Below are positions 16,518-25,192 of a stretch of DNA of 64,000 nt, piece after piece. Both the position numbers and the translations under genes were made by a program. Where the stretch lies: the NCBI RefSeq assembly GCF_016704835.1, contig NZ_JADIZJ010000021.1, positions 124,001-188,000 on the forward strand. Reading direction: 5' to 3'. The stretch's first letter is position 1. Each line of letters begins with the position of its first letter. The stretch is from Sphingopyxis sp. (GTDB lineage: Bacteria > Pseudomonadota > Alphaproteobacteria > Sphingomonadales > Sphingomonadaceae). A model generated the notes under the pieces. That model saw nothing but the letters and a program-made list of their open reading frames with translations, ran no database searches and was not told the origin of the DNA.

Positions 16518-17357
16518 ATGAACCGGACAATCAGCTTCACATGTGCATTGATCGCACTTTCGCTTTCGGCATGCGACAAGGAGGCGACCGGCCAGGTCGC
16601 GGCCGTCGTCAATGGCGAAGAAATTACGCTTCAGGAAATCAATGCCGAACTGGGCAGCGCCGCGATTCCGGAAGGTGTCGACAAGAAACTCGTCCAACAG
16701 GCCGCGCTCCAGCGGATCGTCGAACGGCGGTTGCTCGCACAGGCCGCGCGCGACGACGAACTCGACAAGACCCCCGATTATCTTCTGCGGGAGCGGCAGT
16801 TGCGCGACGCGCTTCTGGTCCAGCTCATGGGTCAGCGCGCCGAGCGCGCTTTGAAGGTCCCCGGTGAGCAGGAAATCGACAAGTTCATCGCGGACAATCC
16901 CGTGATGTTCGCCGAGCGAAAGATCTTGGCTGTTGATCGCATTCAGTTCGCGATGCCGAAGAATGTGGATCAGCTCAAGGCGCTCGAGAATGATCATTCC
17001 ATGGAGGCAGTGGCAGCTCGCCTCAAACAGATGGGGATCGAGTTTCGCCGGGATGCGACGCAGATCGATTCAGCTGCGCTGGGTCAGCAAAGGCTGCAAC
17101 AAATTCGCGCTCTGCCCGCGGGTGAGCCATTTGTGGTTCCGGAGAATGGCGTCGTGACTGTGGGCGTCGTAACCGGCGAGCGAGCCGAGCCCGTTCCTGC
17201 CGCAAATGCACGTCCGATGGCTGTTCAGGCTATTCGCAACAAGCAAATGAGCGAGACGATGCAGCAGCGCCTGAAACAAAGCCGGACCAGTGCGGAAATT
17301 CAGTATCAGCCTGGCTTCGCCCCGGCCCCTGAAAAGGGCACTCCCACCAAAAAATGA
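16518..17357 (+). CDS. epsD: EpsD-family peptidyl-prolyl cis-trans isomerase lipoprotein
   Basis: A 279-residue lipoprotein with lipobox LSLSAC (Cys at about residue 19). A SurA/parvulin-like chaperone segment follows: AAVVNGEEITLQEINAELGS, then helical stretches ending RIVERRLLAQAARDDELDKT. The remainder corresponds to the peptidyl-prolyl isomerase domain (PAGEPFVVPENGVVTVGVV). EpsD proteins occur beside exosortase and exopolysaccharide genes and probably help fold exported proteins. The ATG at 16518 is preceded by AGAGGA and AAGG, 4 bases after epsI. The stop TGA shares bases with a following ATG (ATGA). Confidence 0.82.
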   Translation: MNRTISFTCALIALSLSACDKEATGQVAAVVNGEEITLQEINAELGSAAIPEGVDKKLVQQAALQRIVERRLLAQAARDDELDKTPDYLLRERQLRDALLVQLMGQRAERALKVPGEQEIDKFIADNPVMFAERKILAVDRIQFAMPKNVDQLKALENDHSMEAVAARLKQMGIEFRRDATQIDSAALGQQRLQQIRALPAGEPFVVPENGVVTVGVVTGERAEPVPAANARPMAVQAIRNKQMSETMQQRLKQSRTSAEIQYQPGFAPAPEKGTPTKK

Positions 17358-17416
17358 CGGAACTGGGCGCTCCACAGTGTGGAGATCTCGGCAGGAACGG
17401 ATCAATAGGAGGAGCG

Positions 17417-17548
17417 GTGCCCCTGCCCCCCTCGCCCATTGTTAGCGACCTCGGCTGGCCGGAGCCGCAATCCGCAACGGGCTTCACCTGCTCGGCCCAC
17501 CCCAACGGGCCGGACGTAATGGTCAATGGGAGTATCGGACCGACATGA
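17417..17548 (+). CDS. Possible 43-residue translationally coupled small ORF
   Basis: A GTG at 17417 is preceded by a consensus Shine-Dalgarno AGGAGGAGC. The frame reads MPLPPSPIVSDLGWPEPQSA and ends in an ATGA overlap with the glycosyltransferase start at 17545. It has no membrane segment and no recognised family. The strong ribosome site and overlap suggest it either makes a small protein or serves to load ribosomes onto the downstream gene. Confidence 0.35.
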   Translation: MPLPPSPIVSDLGWPEPQSATGFTCSAHPNGPDVMVNGSIGPT

Positions 17549-18639
17549 GACTGTTATTCGCGTTACCGGGCTTCCATCGCTACGACCGCGGCGCAGAAGT
17601 CGCTCTGTTATCCGTGGCTGATGCGCTCGCACGCAGCGGTGAAGACATCACGGTCATGGGTTCTGGTGAGAGCCGGCCTGACGCCGCCTATAAGTTTCGC
17701 CATGTGCCAGCGGTACGACGTGAGCGCTTCGAGCGCTTTCCTCACTTCCCGCCACTCCGCAGCGAGACCGCATGGGAGGATGCCAGCTTTTCACCGGGGT
17801 TGCTCGCGGCCTACAAACCCACCGCCTATGATGCGGTCGTAACCTGCTCCTTTCCCTTCACTCACTGGGCGTTGCGACGCCCTTCGGCGAAGCAACCCTT
17901 GCAGATTTTTGTCACCCAAAATGGGGACTGGCCTGCTTTCGCGTCAAATTCCGAGTATCGCAGCTTCGCCTGCGATGGTCTCGTGTGCACCAATCCCGAT
18001 TATTTGGCGCGCAATCAGCAGCAATGGAATTGCGCACTGATACCAAATGGTGCCGACCTTGCGCGCTTTCATCCCGGCCCCGCTGACCGTGCTCGTTTCG
18101 GGCTTCCGGCGGATCGGCCAATAATCCTGATGGTGAGCGCGTTCATCGCCACCAAACGGGTGATGGACGCCATTCGTGCAGTCTCAAAACTTGATGACGC
18201 CTTTCTTGTTGTCGCAGGCGATGGCCCCCTTCGTGACGAAGGTCAGGCCCTCGCCGACGCGCTGCTTCCCGGCCGCTTCAAGCGGCTAAGTTTGGCTGCA
18301 GCCGACATGCCGATGCTCTACCGCTCGGCCGATGCATTTGTGCACATGTCGCTGCTCGAATCTTTCGGCAATGTCTTCATCGAAGCTTGGGCAAGCGGAC
18401 TCCCGGTGATCGGTCACGACACTGACCGACTGCGCTGGATCCTCGGCGCAAATACCGAATTTCTGTGCGACACGGAAAATCAACCCACGCTTGTGGACAT
18501 GTTGCAGGCCGCCCTTGCCCGCGGCGCAGAGCGCGCTGGTCACCCTGACGGGATCGAACGCTTTTCCTGGGCCACCATTGCAGATCAGTACCGCGATTTT
18601 ATCGCGGGCCTGATCACCCAGCGCGCGTCAGTTCGCTAG
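17545..18639 (+). CDS. Glycosyltransferase family 4
   Basis: A 364-residue GT-B enzyme. The N-terminal strand MRLLFALPGFHRYDRGAEVA holds the acceptor-side glycine loop; LIPNGADLARFHPGP marks the linker. The C-terminal nucleotide-sugar site has LMVSAFIATKRVMDAI and the E-x7-E motif ESFGNVFIEAWASGLPVIG. It probably adds a sugar to the lipid-linked exopolysaccharide repeat on the cytoplasmic face. The start overlaps the small upstream frame (ATGA), and the 3' end overlaps the convergent UDP-glucuronate decarboxylase gene by 12 bases. Donor sugar cannot be read from sequence. Confidence 0.88.
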   Translation: MRLLFALPGFHRYDRGAEVALLSVADALARSGEDITVMGSGESRPDAAYKFRHVPAVRRERFERFPHFPPLRSETAWEDASFSPGLLAAYKPTAYDAVVTCSFPFTHWALRRPSAKQPLQIFVTQNGDWPAFASNSEYRSFACDGLVCTNPDYLARNQQQWNCALIPNGADLARFHPGPADRARFGLPADRPIILMVSAFIATKRVMDAIRAVSKLDDAFLVVAGDGPLRDEGQALADALLPGRFKRLSLAAADMPMLYRSADAFVHMSLLESFGNVFIEAWASGLPVIGHDTDRLRWILGANTEFLCDTENQPTLVDMLQAALARGAERAGHPDGIERFSWATIADQYRDFIAGLITQRASVR

Positions 18640-19584
18640 CTGCCGGAAATAATCGATTGTTTTGACCAAGCCTTCGCGAAGCGCGATTGACGGCTCCCAA
18701 TCCAGCTCTGCACGGGCAAGCGATATGTCAGGCTTACGCTGCGTCGGGTCATCCGAGGGCAAGGGACGCTGTACCAGTTTAGACCGCGCGCCGGTCATTT
18801 CGATTACCAGCTCGGCAAGTTCCCGGATCGTGAATTCTACAGGATTACCGATATTCACGGGTCCCGTGAAACCCTCGCGCGAGCTCATCAGCCGCAGGAG
18901 ACCTTCGACGAGGTCATCGACATAACAGAAGCTTCGCGTCTGCGAACCATCGCCAAAGATGGTGATGTCCTCGCCGCGTAAGGCCTGCATTACGAAGTTG
19001 GAGACGACGCGGCCATCGGACGGGTGCATCCGCGGGCCATAGGTATTGAAGATGCGCGCGACTTTAATGTCGATGCCATGCTGCCTGTGATAATCGAAGA
19101 AGAGCGTCTCGGCACAGCGCTTCCCCTCGTCGTAGCAGCTGCGCAAGCCGATCGGGTTGACGTTGCCCCAATAGCCCTCTGTCTGCGGATGTTGCGTTGG
19201 ATCCCCATAGACTTCGCTCGTCGAAGCTTGAAGAATTGGAACCTTAATGCGCTTCGCCAATCCAAGCATATTGATCGAGCCGATGACCGAAACTTTCGTC
19301 GTCTGCACAGGATCATGCTGATAATGGATAGGTGACGCCGGGCACGCCAGATTGAAGATTGCCTCGACTTCCACGAAAAGTCGGAGGCAGACATCATGAC
19401 GAAGGAATTCGAAACGGGGATGGCCGAGCAGATGGGCTATATTCGCCTTGGCGCCAGTGAACAGATTATCGACGCACAGCACCTCGTCCCCCGCGGCGAT
19501 CAATCGGTCGATGAGATGCGATCCGACAAACCCTGCGCCGCCGGTGACCAGCACCCTGCGGGCCGAGAAATATTCGCGCGCCAT
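18628..19584 (-). CDS. UDP-glucuronate decarboxylase (UDP-xylose synthase)
   Basis: A 318-residue extended SDR. RRVLVTGGAGFVGSHLIDRL holds the GxxGxxG NAD site. NLACPASPIHYQHDPVQTTK and STSEVYGDPTQHPQTEGYWG are hallmarks of UXS proteins, and the catalytic YxxxK is SCYDEGKR. It converts UDP-glucuronate to UDP-xylose, so the polymer made here may contain xylose. The ATG at 19584 precedes the nucleotide-binding strand directly. Convergent overlap of 12 bases with the GT4 gene. Confidence 0.92.
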   Translation of the reverse strand: MAREYFSARRVLVTGGAGFVGSHLIDRLIAAGDEVLCVDNLFTGAKANIAHLLGHPRFEFLRHDVCLRLFVEVEAIFNLACPASPIHYQHDPVQTTKVSVIGSINMLGLAKRIKVPILQASTSEVYGDPTQHPQTEGYWGNVNPIGLRSCYDEGKRCAETLFFDYHRQHGIDIKVARIFNTYGPRMHPSDGRVVSNFVMQALRGEDITIFGDGSQTRSFCYVDDLVEGLLRLMSSREGFTGPVNIGNPVEFTIRELAELVIEMTGARSKLVQRPLPSDDPTQRKPDISLARAELDWEPSIALREGLVKTIDYFRQLAN

Positions 19585-19727
19585 TGTAAAACCCCTTAAA
19601 TGTTCACAGCCTTCCTAGACACCGAGCGGGTGACTGCATAGGGACGATGTGAAATGAGTAGCGATTTGAGACAGCTGCGGTCGACATCCTTGTGGGCCCA
19701 CCATTCCTTTAGAAGGCCGACGCCGCG

Positions 19728-20891
19728 ATGATCTTGTCGCTCGCTTGGCTCGTGATGCTGCCGCTTGCCTTTTCGCTGGTCTACCTGGGCATCGAACTGG
19801 CTGTCGGCCTCAGTCCGCTACCGGACGAGGACGGGACATGTATCGACAGACAGAGGCGGGTCACGATCCTGGTTCCGGCGCACAACGAAAGCGCGGGGAT
19901 AACCCAGACCGTCAGCGCGCTAAAGGCGACAGCGCCGACGGCCGAGATATTGGTCATTGCTGACAATTGCGACGATGATACCGCGGCGCTTGCGCGGCAA
20001 GCGGGCGCAACTGTGGCCGTGCGTGACGACCCCAGCCGCCGCGGAAAGGGCTATGCTCTCGCGTTTGGACGCGATGTTCTTGAGCAAGATCCGCCAGACG
20101 CAGTGATTGTCATCGACGCTGACTGCCGTCTCGCGCAGGGAAGCGCGGAAAGACTGGCCTTGCGCGCGCTAGCGCATGGGCGGCCCGTGCAGGCTTCAAA
20201 CCTGCTGACCTCGGATCAGGCGTCGCCGCTTGTCGCCGTTTCGAATTTTGCAATGCTGATCAAAAACCTCGTCCGCGCGCGCGGACTCAAGCGGCTCGGC
20301 GGCGGTGCAATGCTCTTCGGCACCGGCATGGCCTTTGGCTGGCCGCTTTTCGCCCGGCTCCCGCTCGCCACCGGAGACGCAGTTGAGGACCTTAGTCTCG
20401 GTTTGTGGCTTGCCAGGCAGGGTGTGCCTGTCGACCTCGACGATCGCGCCCAGGTCACGAGCAGTGCAGCGCCAGTCGAGAGCAGTCGCGCCCAGCGCAG
20501 CCGTTGGGAACATGGTTTTTTGCGCACCGCGGCGACAAAAGGCCTGCCGCTGATGCTGGAAGGAATTGTTCGACGCTCACGGAATCTCGCGACATTAGGC
20601 ACCCATCTGCTGGTTCCGCCGTTGGCGCTTCTGATGCTCTTGTCGATAATTGGACTGGCGATTGCGGCTGCAGCCGGGTTCTGGACTGGCCACTGGATAC
20701 CGCTCACGGTTGGAGGAAGCGCATTTGCCTTCGCCAGCGCGATGCTCCTGGTCGCCTGGTGGCGCTACGGAAGGGCGGTGCTACCCTTTGCGGACCTATT
20801 GCGCATACCGTTGTACATCATCTGGAAGGTCCCGATCTATATCGGTTTCTTCACTCGTAACCAGAAAGACTGGAACCGGACGCAGCGCTGA
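19728..20891 (+). CDS. Membrane glycosyltransferase family 2
   Basis: A 387-residue GT2 enzyme with one N-terminal and three or four C-terminal membrane helices. The GT-A core has TILVPAHNESAGITQTVSAL, VIADNCDDDTAAL, VIVIDADCRL (DxD), GDAVEDLSLGLWLARQG and the RSRWEHGFL motif equivalent to QxxRW. That set is typical of processive or membrane-linked transferases of exopolysaccharide loci. Start ATG at 19728 fits the first helix. The last 41 bases overlap the convergent WecG/TagA-family gene. Confidence 0.88.
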   Translation: MILSLAWLVMLPLAFSLVYLGIELAVGLSPLPDEDGTCIDRQRRVTILVPAHNESAGITQTVSALKATAPTAEILVIADNCDDDTAALARQAGATVAVRDDPSRRGKGYALAFGRDVLEQDPPDAVIVIDADCRLAQGSAERLALRALAHGRPVQASNLLTSDQASPLVAVSNFAMLIKNLVRARGLKRLGGGAMLFGTGMAFGWPLFARLPLATGDAVEDLSLGLWLARQGVPVDLDDRAQVTSSAAPVESSRAQRSRWEHGFLRTAATKGLPLMLEGIVRRSRNLATLGTHLLVPPLALLMLLSIIGLAIAAAAGFWTGHWIPLTVGGSAFAFASAMLLVAWWRYGRAVLPFADLLRIPLYIIWKVPIYIGFFTRNQKDWNRTQR

Positions 20892-21648
20892 GGCGAGCAG
20901 ACTTTTCGCGTTGCCAGCGCCGCCAAATCATAAAAATTTCAGGGCCATCGATCAGGTAACGGCGCCAAAGTCGGCGGGGTTCACTCAACAGCCTGAAGAG
21001 CCATTCGAGGCTGGCGCGCTGCATCCAAAGCGGCGCGCGCGTCTTCGCTCCGGTGAGAAACGCGAGCGACGCGCCAACGCAAAGCGCAACACCCCGCGCG
21101 CGGCCGCGCTCTAGTATTTCGGAACAAACAAGCTCGCTCTGTGGAGCACCAATCACGAAGAAGATGACATCGGCGCCGCTGGCTTCGACAAATTCTGCGA
21201 TCGCGATGCGTGCTTTTGCATTATGGCGAACGCCCATAGGCGGCTCGTGAAATTGCCATCCAAAATCTGGATAGCGCAGAGCAATTTCGCGATGAAATTG
21301 CGCATCGCCTCCGACGACCGCAATCTTTCCCGAAGGGAGCACATCCTCGAGCAGATCCCGGGTCAGGTCGCTTCCACGCACGAGCGGAAGGTCCAAGCCG
21401 GACCATGAAGCCAAGCGCTGCAGAATGCGGCTGTCGCAAACGCAAAGCGTCGCATGATCATAACTGGCGACTTGCTCCGGATCATCGGTTCGGAACAGTT
21501 GTACGATATGGTCTACATTGGGCGTGACGACGTAGGAGAAGGTCTCGCTGTCGGCAAGATCTCGGACGCAAGCGGCCACCGCAGCAGCCGACCAGCGATC
21601 AAACATCAGACCCAGGAACTCGCAGCGCAACGCGCCTTCACCGGTCAT
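20851..21648 (-). CDS. WecG/TagA/CpsF family glycosyltransferase
   Basis: A 265-residue protein of the GT26 family. Family motifs are FSYVVTPNVDHIVQLFR, ATLCVCDSRILQRLASWSGL, LPLVRGSDLTRDLLE, and VIFFVIGAPQSELVC. The last section, RASLEWLFRLLSEPRRLWRR, is the membrane-proximal end. Family members transfer ManNAcA, ManNAc or a related sugar onto polyprenyl-linked acceptors. It overlaps the TPR gene stop by 4 bases on the same strand (start 21648, upstream gene stop 21645), so the two form an operon. Confidence 0.9.
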   Translation of the reverse strand: MTGEGALRCEFLGLMFDRWSAAAVAACVRDLADSETFSYVVTPNVDHIVQLFRTDDPEQVASYDHATLCVCDSRILQRLASWSGLDLPLVRGSDLTRDLLEDVLPSGKIAVVGGDAQFHREIALRYPDFGWQFHEPPMGVRHNAKARIAIAEFVEASGADVIFFVIGAPQSELVCSEILERGRARGVALCVGASLAFLTGAKTRAPLWMQRASLEWLFRLLSEPRRLWRRYLIDGPEIFMIWRRWQREKSARLSAASGSSLSGYE

Positions 21649-23222
21649 CGCGTCACGATCCGGCCGAAAAGGCCATTGGGAGGTGCCTGACCGGGAAGAA
21701 GATCGACACCATAAAGCGTCGCTGCGTCAGCGAGCCCCGTCCGCGCCTCGGAAGTACATGCCTGCCTCAATCGCGTGCAAACATCATTGTAAAGTCTCCA
21801 GCCACTTAGGAGCGCGGGCGCTGCACGCGTCAACCGCCGAGAGGCCGCAAGGGCTTCGCGCTCCTGCCCTTCCCGCAGCAACCAGTCAACATAGGCCTTT
21901 GTTAAGTTTGGGTTCTGGGAATTCGCCCTCAAGCCCTGTCGCCACATACGGCGCGCGTTCTCGAGATCGTCGCGACGTTCATAGATGCGCGCGGCCAACT
22001 CCCACGCCTGTTCCTGGCCGGGGCATTGGTTCACGGCAAGCTGTGCCGACGTCAGCGCGCGCGCGAGATCGTTCTTTGCAGCCGCGCCCTCGGCCTGCAC
22101 GGTCAGCGCCAGGCAGTGGGTTTTGTCTTCATCGAGAACTTGATCGGTCAGCGCGATCGCATCGCTCCAGCGGTTTTCTCGCGCTGCAATGCCGGCCTCC
22201 ACAGCGTGAAGGTCTTGTCCGTCGAGTCCGCCCAGCAGGACGCGCGCACGCGCGAGTTTCGCGCGATCAACCAGTAATTCCGCCATTGCCAGCCTGGCGG
22301 GCTTCGTTCCGGTCTCCCCTACGCGAGCCAGATTCCGATCATCGAGCCCGTCCGGTGCGTATTCGCGCATCACGGCAACGATGGCTGGCAGCTGTTTCTC
22401 GGGAAGCTTGGGATCGGCCAGCAAGGCAGTGATCAGCTTCGCTCCATCTTGCGGACGTCCGTCCTTGAAGGCGAAATTTGCTTCGTCGAGCTGCACGTCC
22501 CTATTATCCGCCGCAAGCGTTCGCAAAAGGGCGAATTGGCTTCGCATTCCGGGCGCGTCGCGCAGGACGCGATATATCTCCAGCCGGGTCATCACCACGC
22601 CAAGGGTTTCGGGCTTCGAGACGCCGTAAGCAGCCAAGACCCGAAGCGCGCTGGCCGGTTCACCTTTCCGAACGGCCACACGCGCTTTCAGAACGACGCC
22701 GCCTTCGTTGTTCGGATCGCGAGAAAGAATTTTATCGGCATATCCATCCGCTTCGGCGAACCGGCTGCGGATGACCGCGTGTAGCCCGCGCATCAACAAG
22801 GCTTGTGGATCATCGGGTGTCAACGACAGGATCGCGTCGGTAGCTTCGAGAGATTCGCGGAGATTTCCAGTCTGCAGGCCCAGTTGCGAAACCGCCTGCA
22901 GCGCCTCGACGTTCGCAGGGTCGAGCGACATGGCATTGCTGTAGGCGTCATAGGCACCGGGTAGCGACCCCGCGGCCATTTCAATCCGCCCGCGCAGAAT
23001 ATGGAATTGCGGCTCGTCGTCACGCATCGCTATGGCATCATTGATTGCCAGGCGAGCCTCGCCTAGTCGGCGCTGTTCCAGGAGCGATTGCGCCTGCAAG
23101 GCTTCCTCGGCAGCAGCCGCGTCAGAACGCCCGCACCCGGTAAGCGCAGCTGAAATTGTTAAGACAAACGCAAGCATCAATGTCCCATGATGGATCGATT
23201 TCGATTTGATACGACGCATCAT
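21645..23222 (-). CDS. TPR-repeat lipoprotein of exopolysaccharide/exosortase locus
   Basis: A 525-residue exported protein with a lipobox (ISAALTGC, Cys near 30) followed by tetratricopeptide repeats nearly to the end, for example EEALQAQSLLEQRRLGEARL, DPANVEALQAVSQLGLQTGN and DPQALLMRGLHAVIRSRFAE. It resembles the PrsT/PEP-CTERM-system TPR proteins found beside Wza and Wzz genes; a scaffold role in polymer secretion is inference. It is divergent from wza with about 100 bases between them, which must hold both promoters. Confidence 0.82.
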   Translation of the reverse strand: MMRRIKSKSIHHGTLMLAFVLTISAALTGCGRSDAAAAEEALQAQSLLEQRRLGEARLAINDAIAMRDDEPQFHILRGRIEMAAGSLPGAYDAYSNAMSLDPANVEALQAVSQLGLQTGNLRESLEATDAILSLTPDDPQALLMRGLHAVIRSRFAEADGYADKILSRDPNNEGGVVLKARVAVRKGEPASALRVLAAYGVSKPETLGVVMTRLEIYRVLRDAPGMRSQFALLRTLAADNRDVQLDEANFAFKDGRPQDGAKLITALLADPKLPEKQLPAIVAVMREYAPDGLDDRNLARVGETGTKPARLAMAELLVDRAKLARARVLLGGLDGQDLHAVEAGIAARENRWSDAIALTDQVLDEDKTHCLALTVQAEGAAAKNDLARALTSAQLAVNQCPGQEQAWELAARIYERRDDLENARRMWRQGLRANSQNPNLTKAYVDWLLREGQEREALAASRRLTRAAPALLSGWRLYNDVCTRLRQACTSEARTGLADAATLYGVDLLPGQAPPNGLFGRIVTR

Positions 23223-23321
23223 AAGCCAGAATTCCGAGTGTTAACGAGGTAGCCAAAGACCATGGGTCACCTTATAAAGATCGTCGTTTAACTGTCGACC
23301 GCTCACTGAGGTACCTCCCGA

Positions 23322-23964
23322 ATGATAAAATTTTGCTTTCCTGCGGGATAGCCACAGCAATGGCCATGCTGTCAGTGGCCCATGCACAGACACCAGGGCA
23401 GCCCCGGCCGAACCAAAGCTGGCTGCGACCGGCGGCGCTACGGCGACCTCCGCGGCCTCTACATATCGTATCAATGCGGGGGACGAGCTGGAGATTTACG
23501 TCTGGGGCGAAGAGCGGCTGCAGCGCAAGGTGAAGGTTCTTCCCGACGGAACGATGGCCTTTCCCCTGGTCGGGCAGATCAAGGTTCAAGGTTTTCTGCC
23601 ATCCGAAGTGGAAGCGTTGATCACCAATGGGTTGAGCGCGCAATATGTCGGTGCAGTGCCGCAGGTCACCGTTTCAGTTGTCGCTGCCGCCGGGATGCAG
23701 TTTTCGGTCATGGGCCGGGTGAAGTCGCCGGGAACATTTTCCCCAGGACGTTATATCAATGTCTTGGAAGCCTTGAGCATGGCGGGTGGGCCAGCCGAGT
23801 TTGCGAACCTCGATAATGTTCTGATAATTCGCAAATCGAACGAGCAGTTGACCACATTGAATGTTCGCCTCGCACCTTTATTCAAGACCGGAGTTGACGA
23901 GAAAGACGTGGCGCGCGCCAATATTCTGCGCATCGAAACCGGCGACACGGTCATCGTGCGTTGA
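23322..23964 (+). CDS. wza: Polysaccharide export outer-membrane protein (Wza type), two frameshifts
   Basis: Reconstructed, this is a Wza-type exporter of about 214 residues. The signal peptide (ILLSCGIATAMAMLSVAHAQ) is in one frame. The mature part (STYRINAGDELEIYVWGEER, then KVLPDGTMAFPLVGQIKVQG and GRVKSPGTFSPGRYINVLEA) is in another. Restoring one A in the AAAA run at 23326-23329 joins ATG 23322 to the signal peptide, and one C in the run at 23402-23405 joins that to the body. Both losses are homopolymer contractions, so the true gene is probably intact. Read as given, only the part from 23530 is open. It forms the outer-membrane channel for the polymer. Confidence 0.82.
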
Positions 23965-23983
23965 TGAACGGGGGAATAGTCCG

Positions 23984-25192
23984 ATGAAGAAGCGCGCTTC
24001 TTCCTTGATTGCGGTGGTTTTGGTCGTCCAATCGCATGTTGCCCTTGCTCAGTCTGAACCCGAGGCGACGCTTGATGTTTCCATCGGCGGTGGTGTTTCC
24101 ACCAATCCTTATCTCTACAGCGACGCGGAAACCGCCGGTTCGGTGACCCTCAGCGTGTCCCCGTCCATCATTTATGAGGACGAGGTGGGCGAAACCAGGC
24201 TCGGGGGAAATCTTCGCGTCTCGCAGTATACCAATCGATACGGCAGCGATGTAGCCGCGCGCTTGGAAGCTTCGACGCGGCGCATGCTCGACGAGCTTAC
24301 CAGCGTTAACATCTCATCGTCGATTCAGACCGCCCGTTCGGCGGTTCAGGACGGGTTGATCTTTGATAATAGCGTATTGCCAGGTTCGGGCCCCCTCCAA
24401 CCGCCCGAGATCCCGATTATTGACACGACGATTGCAGGCACACGCGCTCGTGTCACTAATGTCAGCACGAGCATCGGGATATCCCGAGCTCTTGATGAAC
24501 TCAGCTCGGCTAACGCAAGTGTTTCGTTGGGCGCGACCTATATTGGCGGCGATTTCGGCTTCGATTACCGGGATGCCTCTGCGCAGCTGGGATATGAGCG
24601 CAAATTGTCAGAGCGGACGTCGGTTACCCTGGGATCGCAGTTCGGCGTGGTTGACTATCTTGGTCGGCGCACGGGAGACAGCTTGATTGTCTCGCCGCGC
24701 ATCGGCGTCAGACAGCAGTTGAGTGATCGGCTCAGCGTCGTTGCCGATGCCGGCATCTCCTATGTCGATACCGACATCGGGGGAGGCTTCCACAGGAAAT
24801 CCGTGTCATTTGCAGGCAGCGTCGGCGTATGCGATCGCGGACCCAATCAGAATGTCTGCCTCGCGGCAAACCGAAGCGCGCAACCGACGGCGTTGGGCGG
24901 GGTATCGACGGTCACAACGGCGTCGTTGAGCTACGACACGCAACTCTCGGCCAAGGATCGTATCGCCCTCTCGGGGCGATATGGCCGGACAAATCAGGAT
25001 GGCCGCGGGCTTCCGCTCTCACGGGTGACGGATCTGATAGGCGCGCTTGCGACCTATACCCATGAGCTGAGTGACCGCGTCGCTTTGACGGTTACCCCCA
25101 GCTACTCTAAGATTTACGACGATCTCCAGAAACGCGACGCCAATTATGCGCTGATGATCGGATTGACCGTCAATTTTGGAAAGCTGCGCTAG
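23984..25192 (+). CDS. Outer-membrane beta-barrel protein of the exopolysaccharide locus
   Basis: A 402-residue protein with signal peptide (MKKRASSLIAVVLVVQSHVA, cleavage after ALA) and a long series of alternating amphipathic strands. Examples are TLDVSIGGGVSTNPYLYSD, SSANASVSLGATYIGG and DRVALTVTPSYSKIYDD, ending ...GLTVNFGKLR. It resembles the outer_beta-barrel/TIGR03016-like proteins next to PEP-CTERM exopolysaccharide genes. A role in polymer passage or assembly is likely but unproved. The ATG at 23984 follows GGGGGAA and is preferred over upstream in-frame starts inside wza. Confidence 0.78.
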   Translation: MKKRASSLIAVVLVVQSHVALAQSEPEATLDVSIGGGVSTNPYLYSDAETAGSVTLSVSPSIIYEDEVGETRLGGNLRVSQYTNRYGSDVAARLEASTRRMLDELTSVNISSSIQTARSAVQDGLIFDNSVLPGSGPLQPPEIPIIDTTIAGTRARVTNVSTSIGISRALDELSSANASVSLGATYIGGDFGFDYRDASAQLGYERKLSERTSVTLGSQFGVVDYLGRRTGDSLIVSPRIGVRQQLSDRLSVVADAGISYVDTDIGGGFHRKSVSFAGSVGVCDRGPNQNVCLAANRSAQPTALGGVSTVTTASLSYDTQLSAKDRIALSGRYGRTNQDGRGLPLSRVTDLIGALATYTHELSDRVALTVTPSYSKIYDDLQKRDANYALMIGLTVNFGKLR

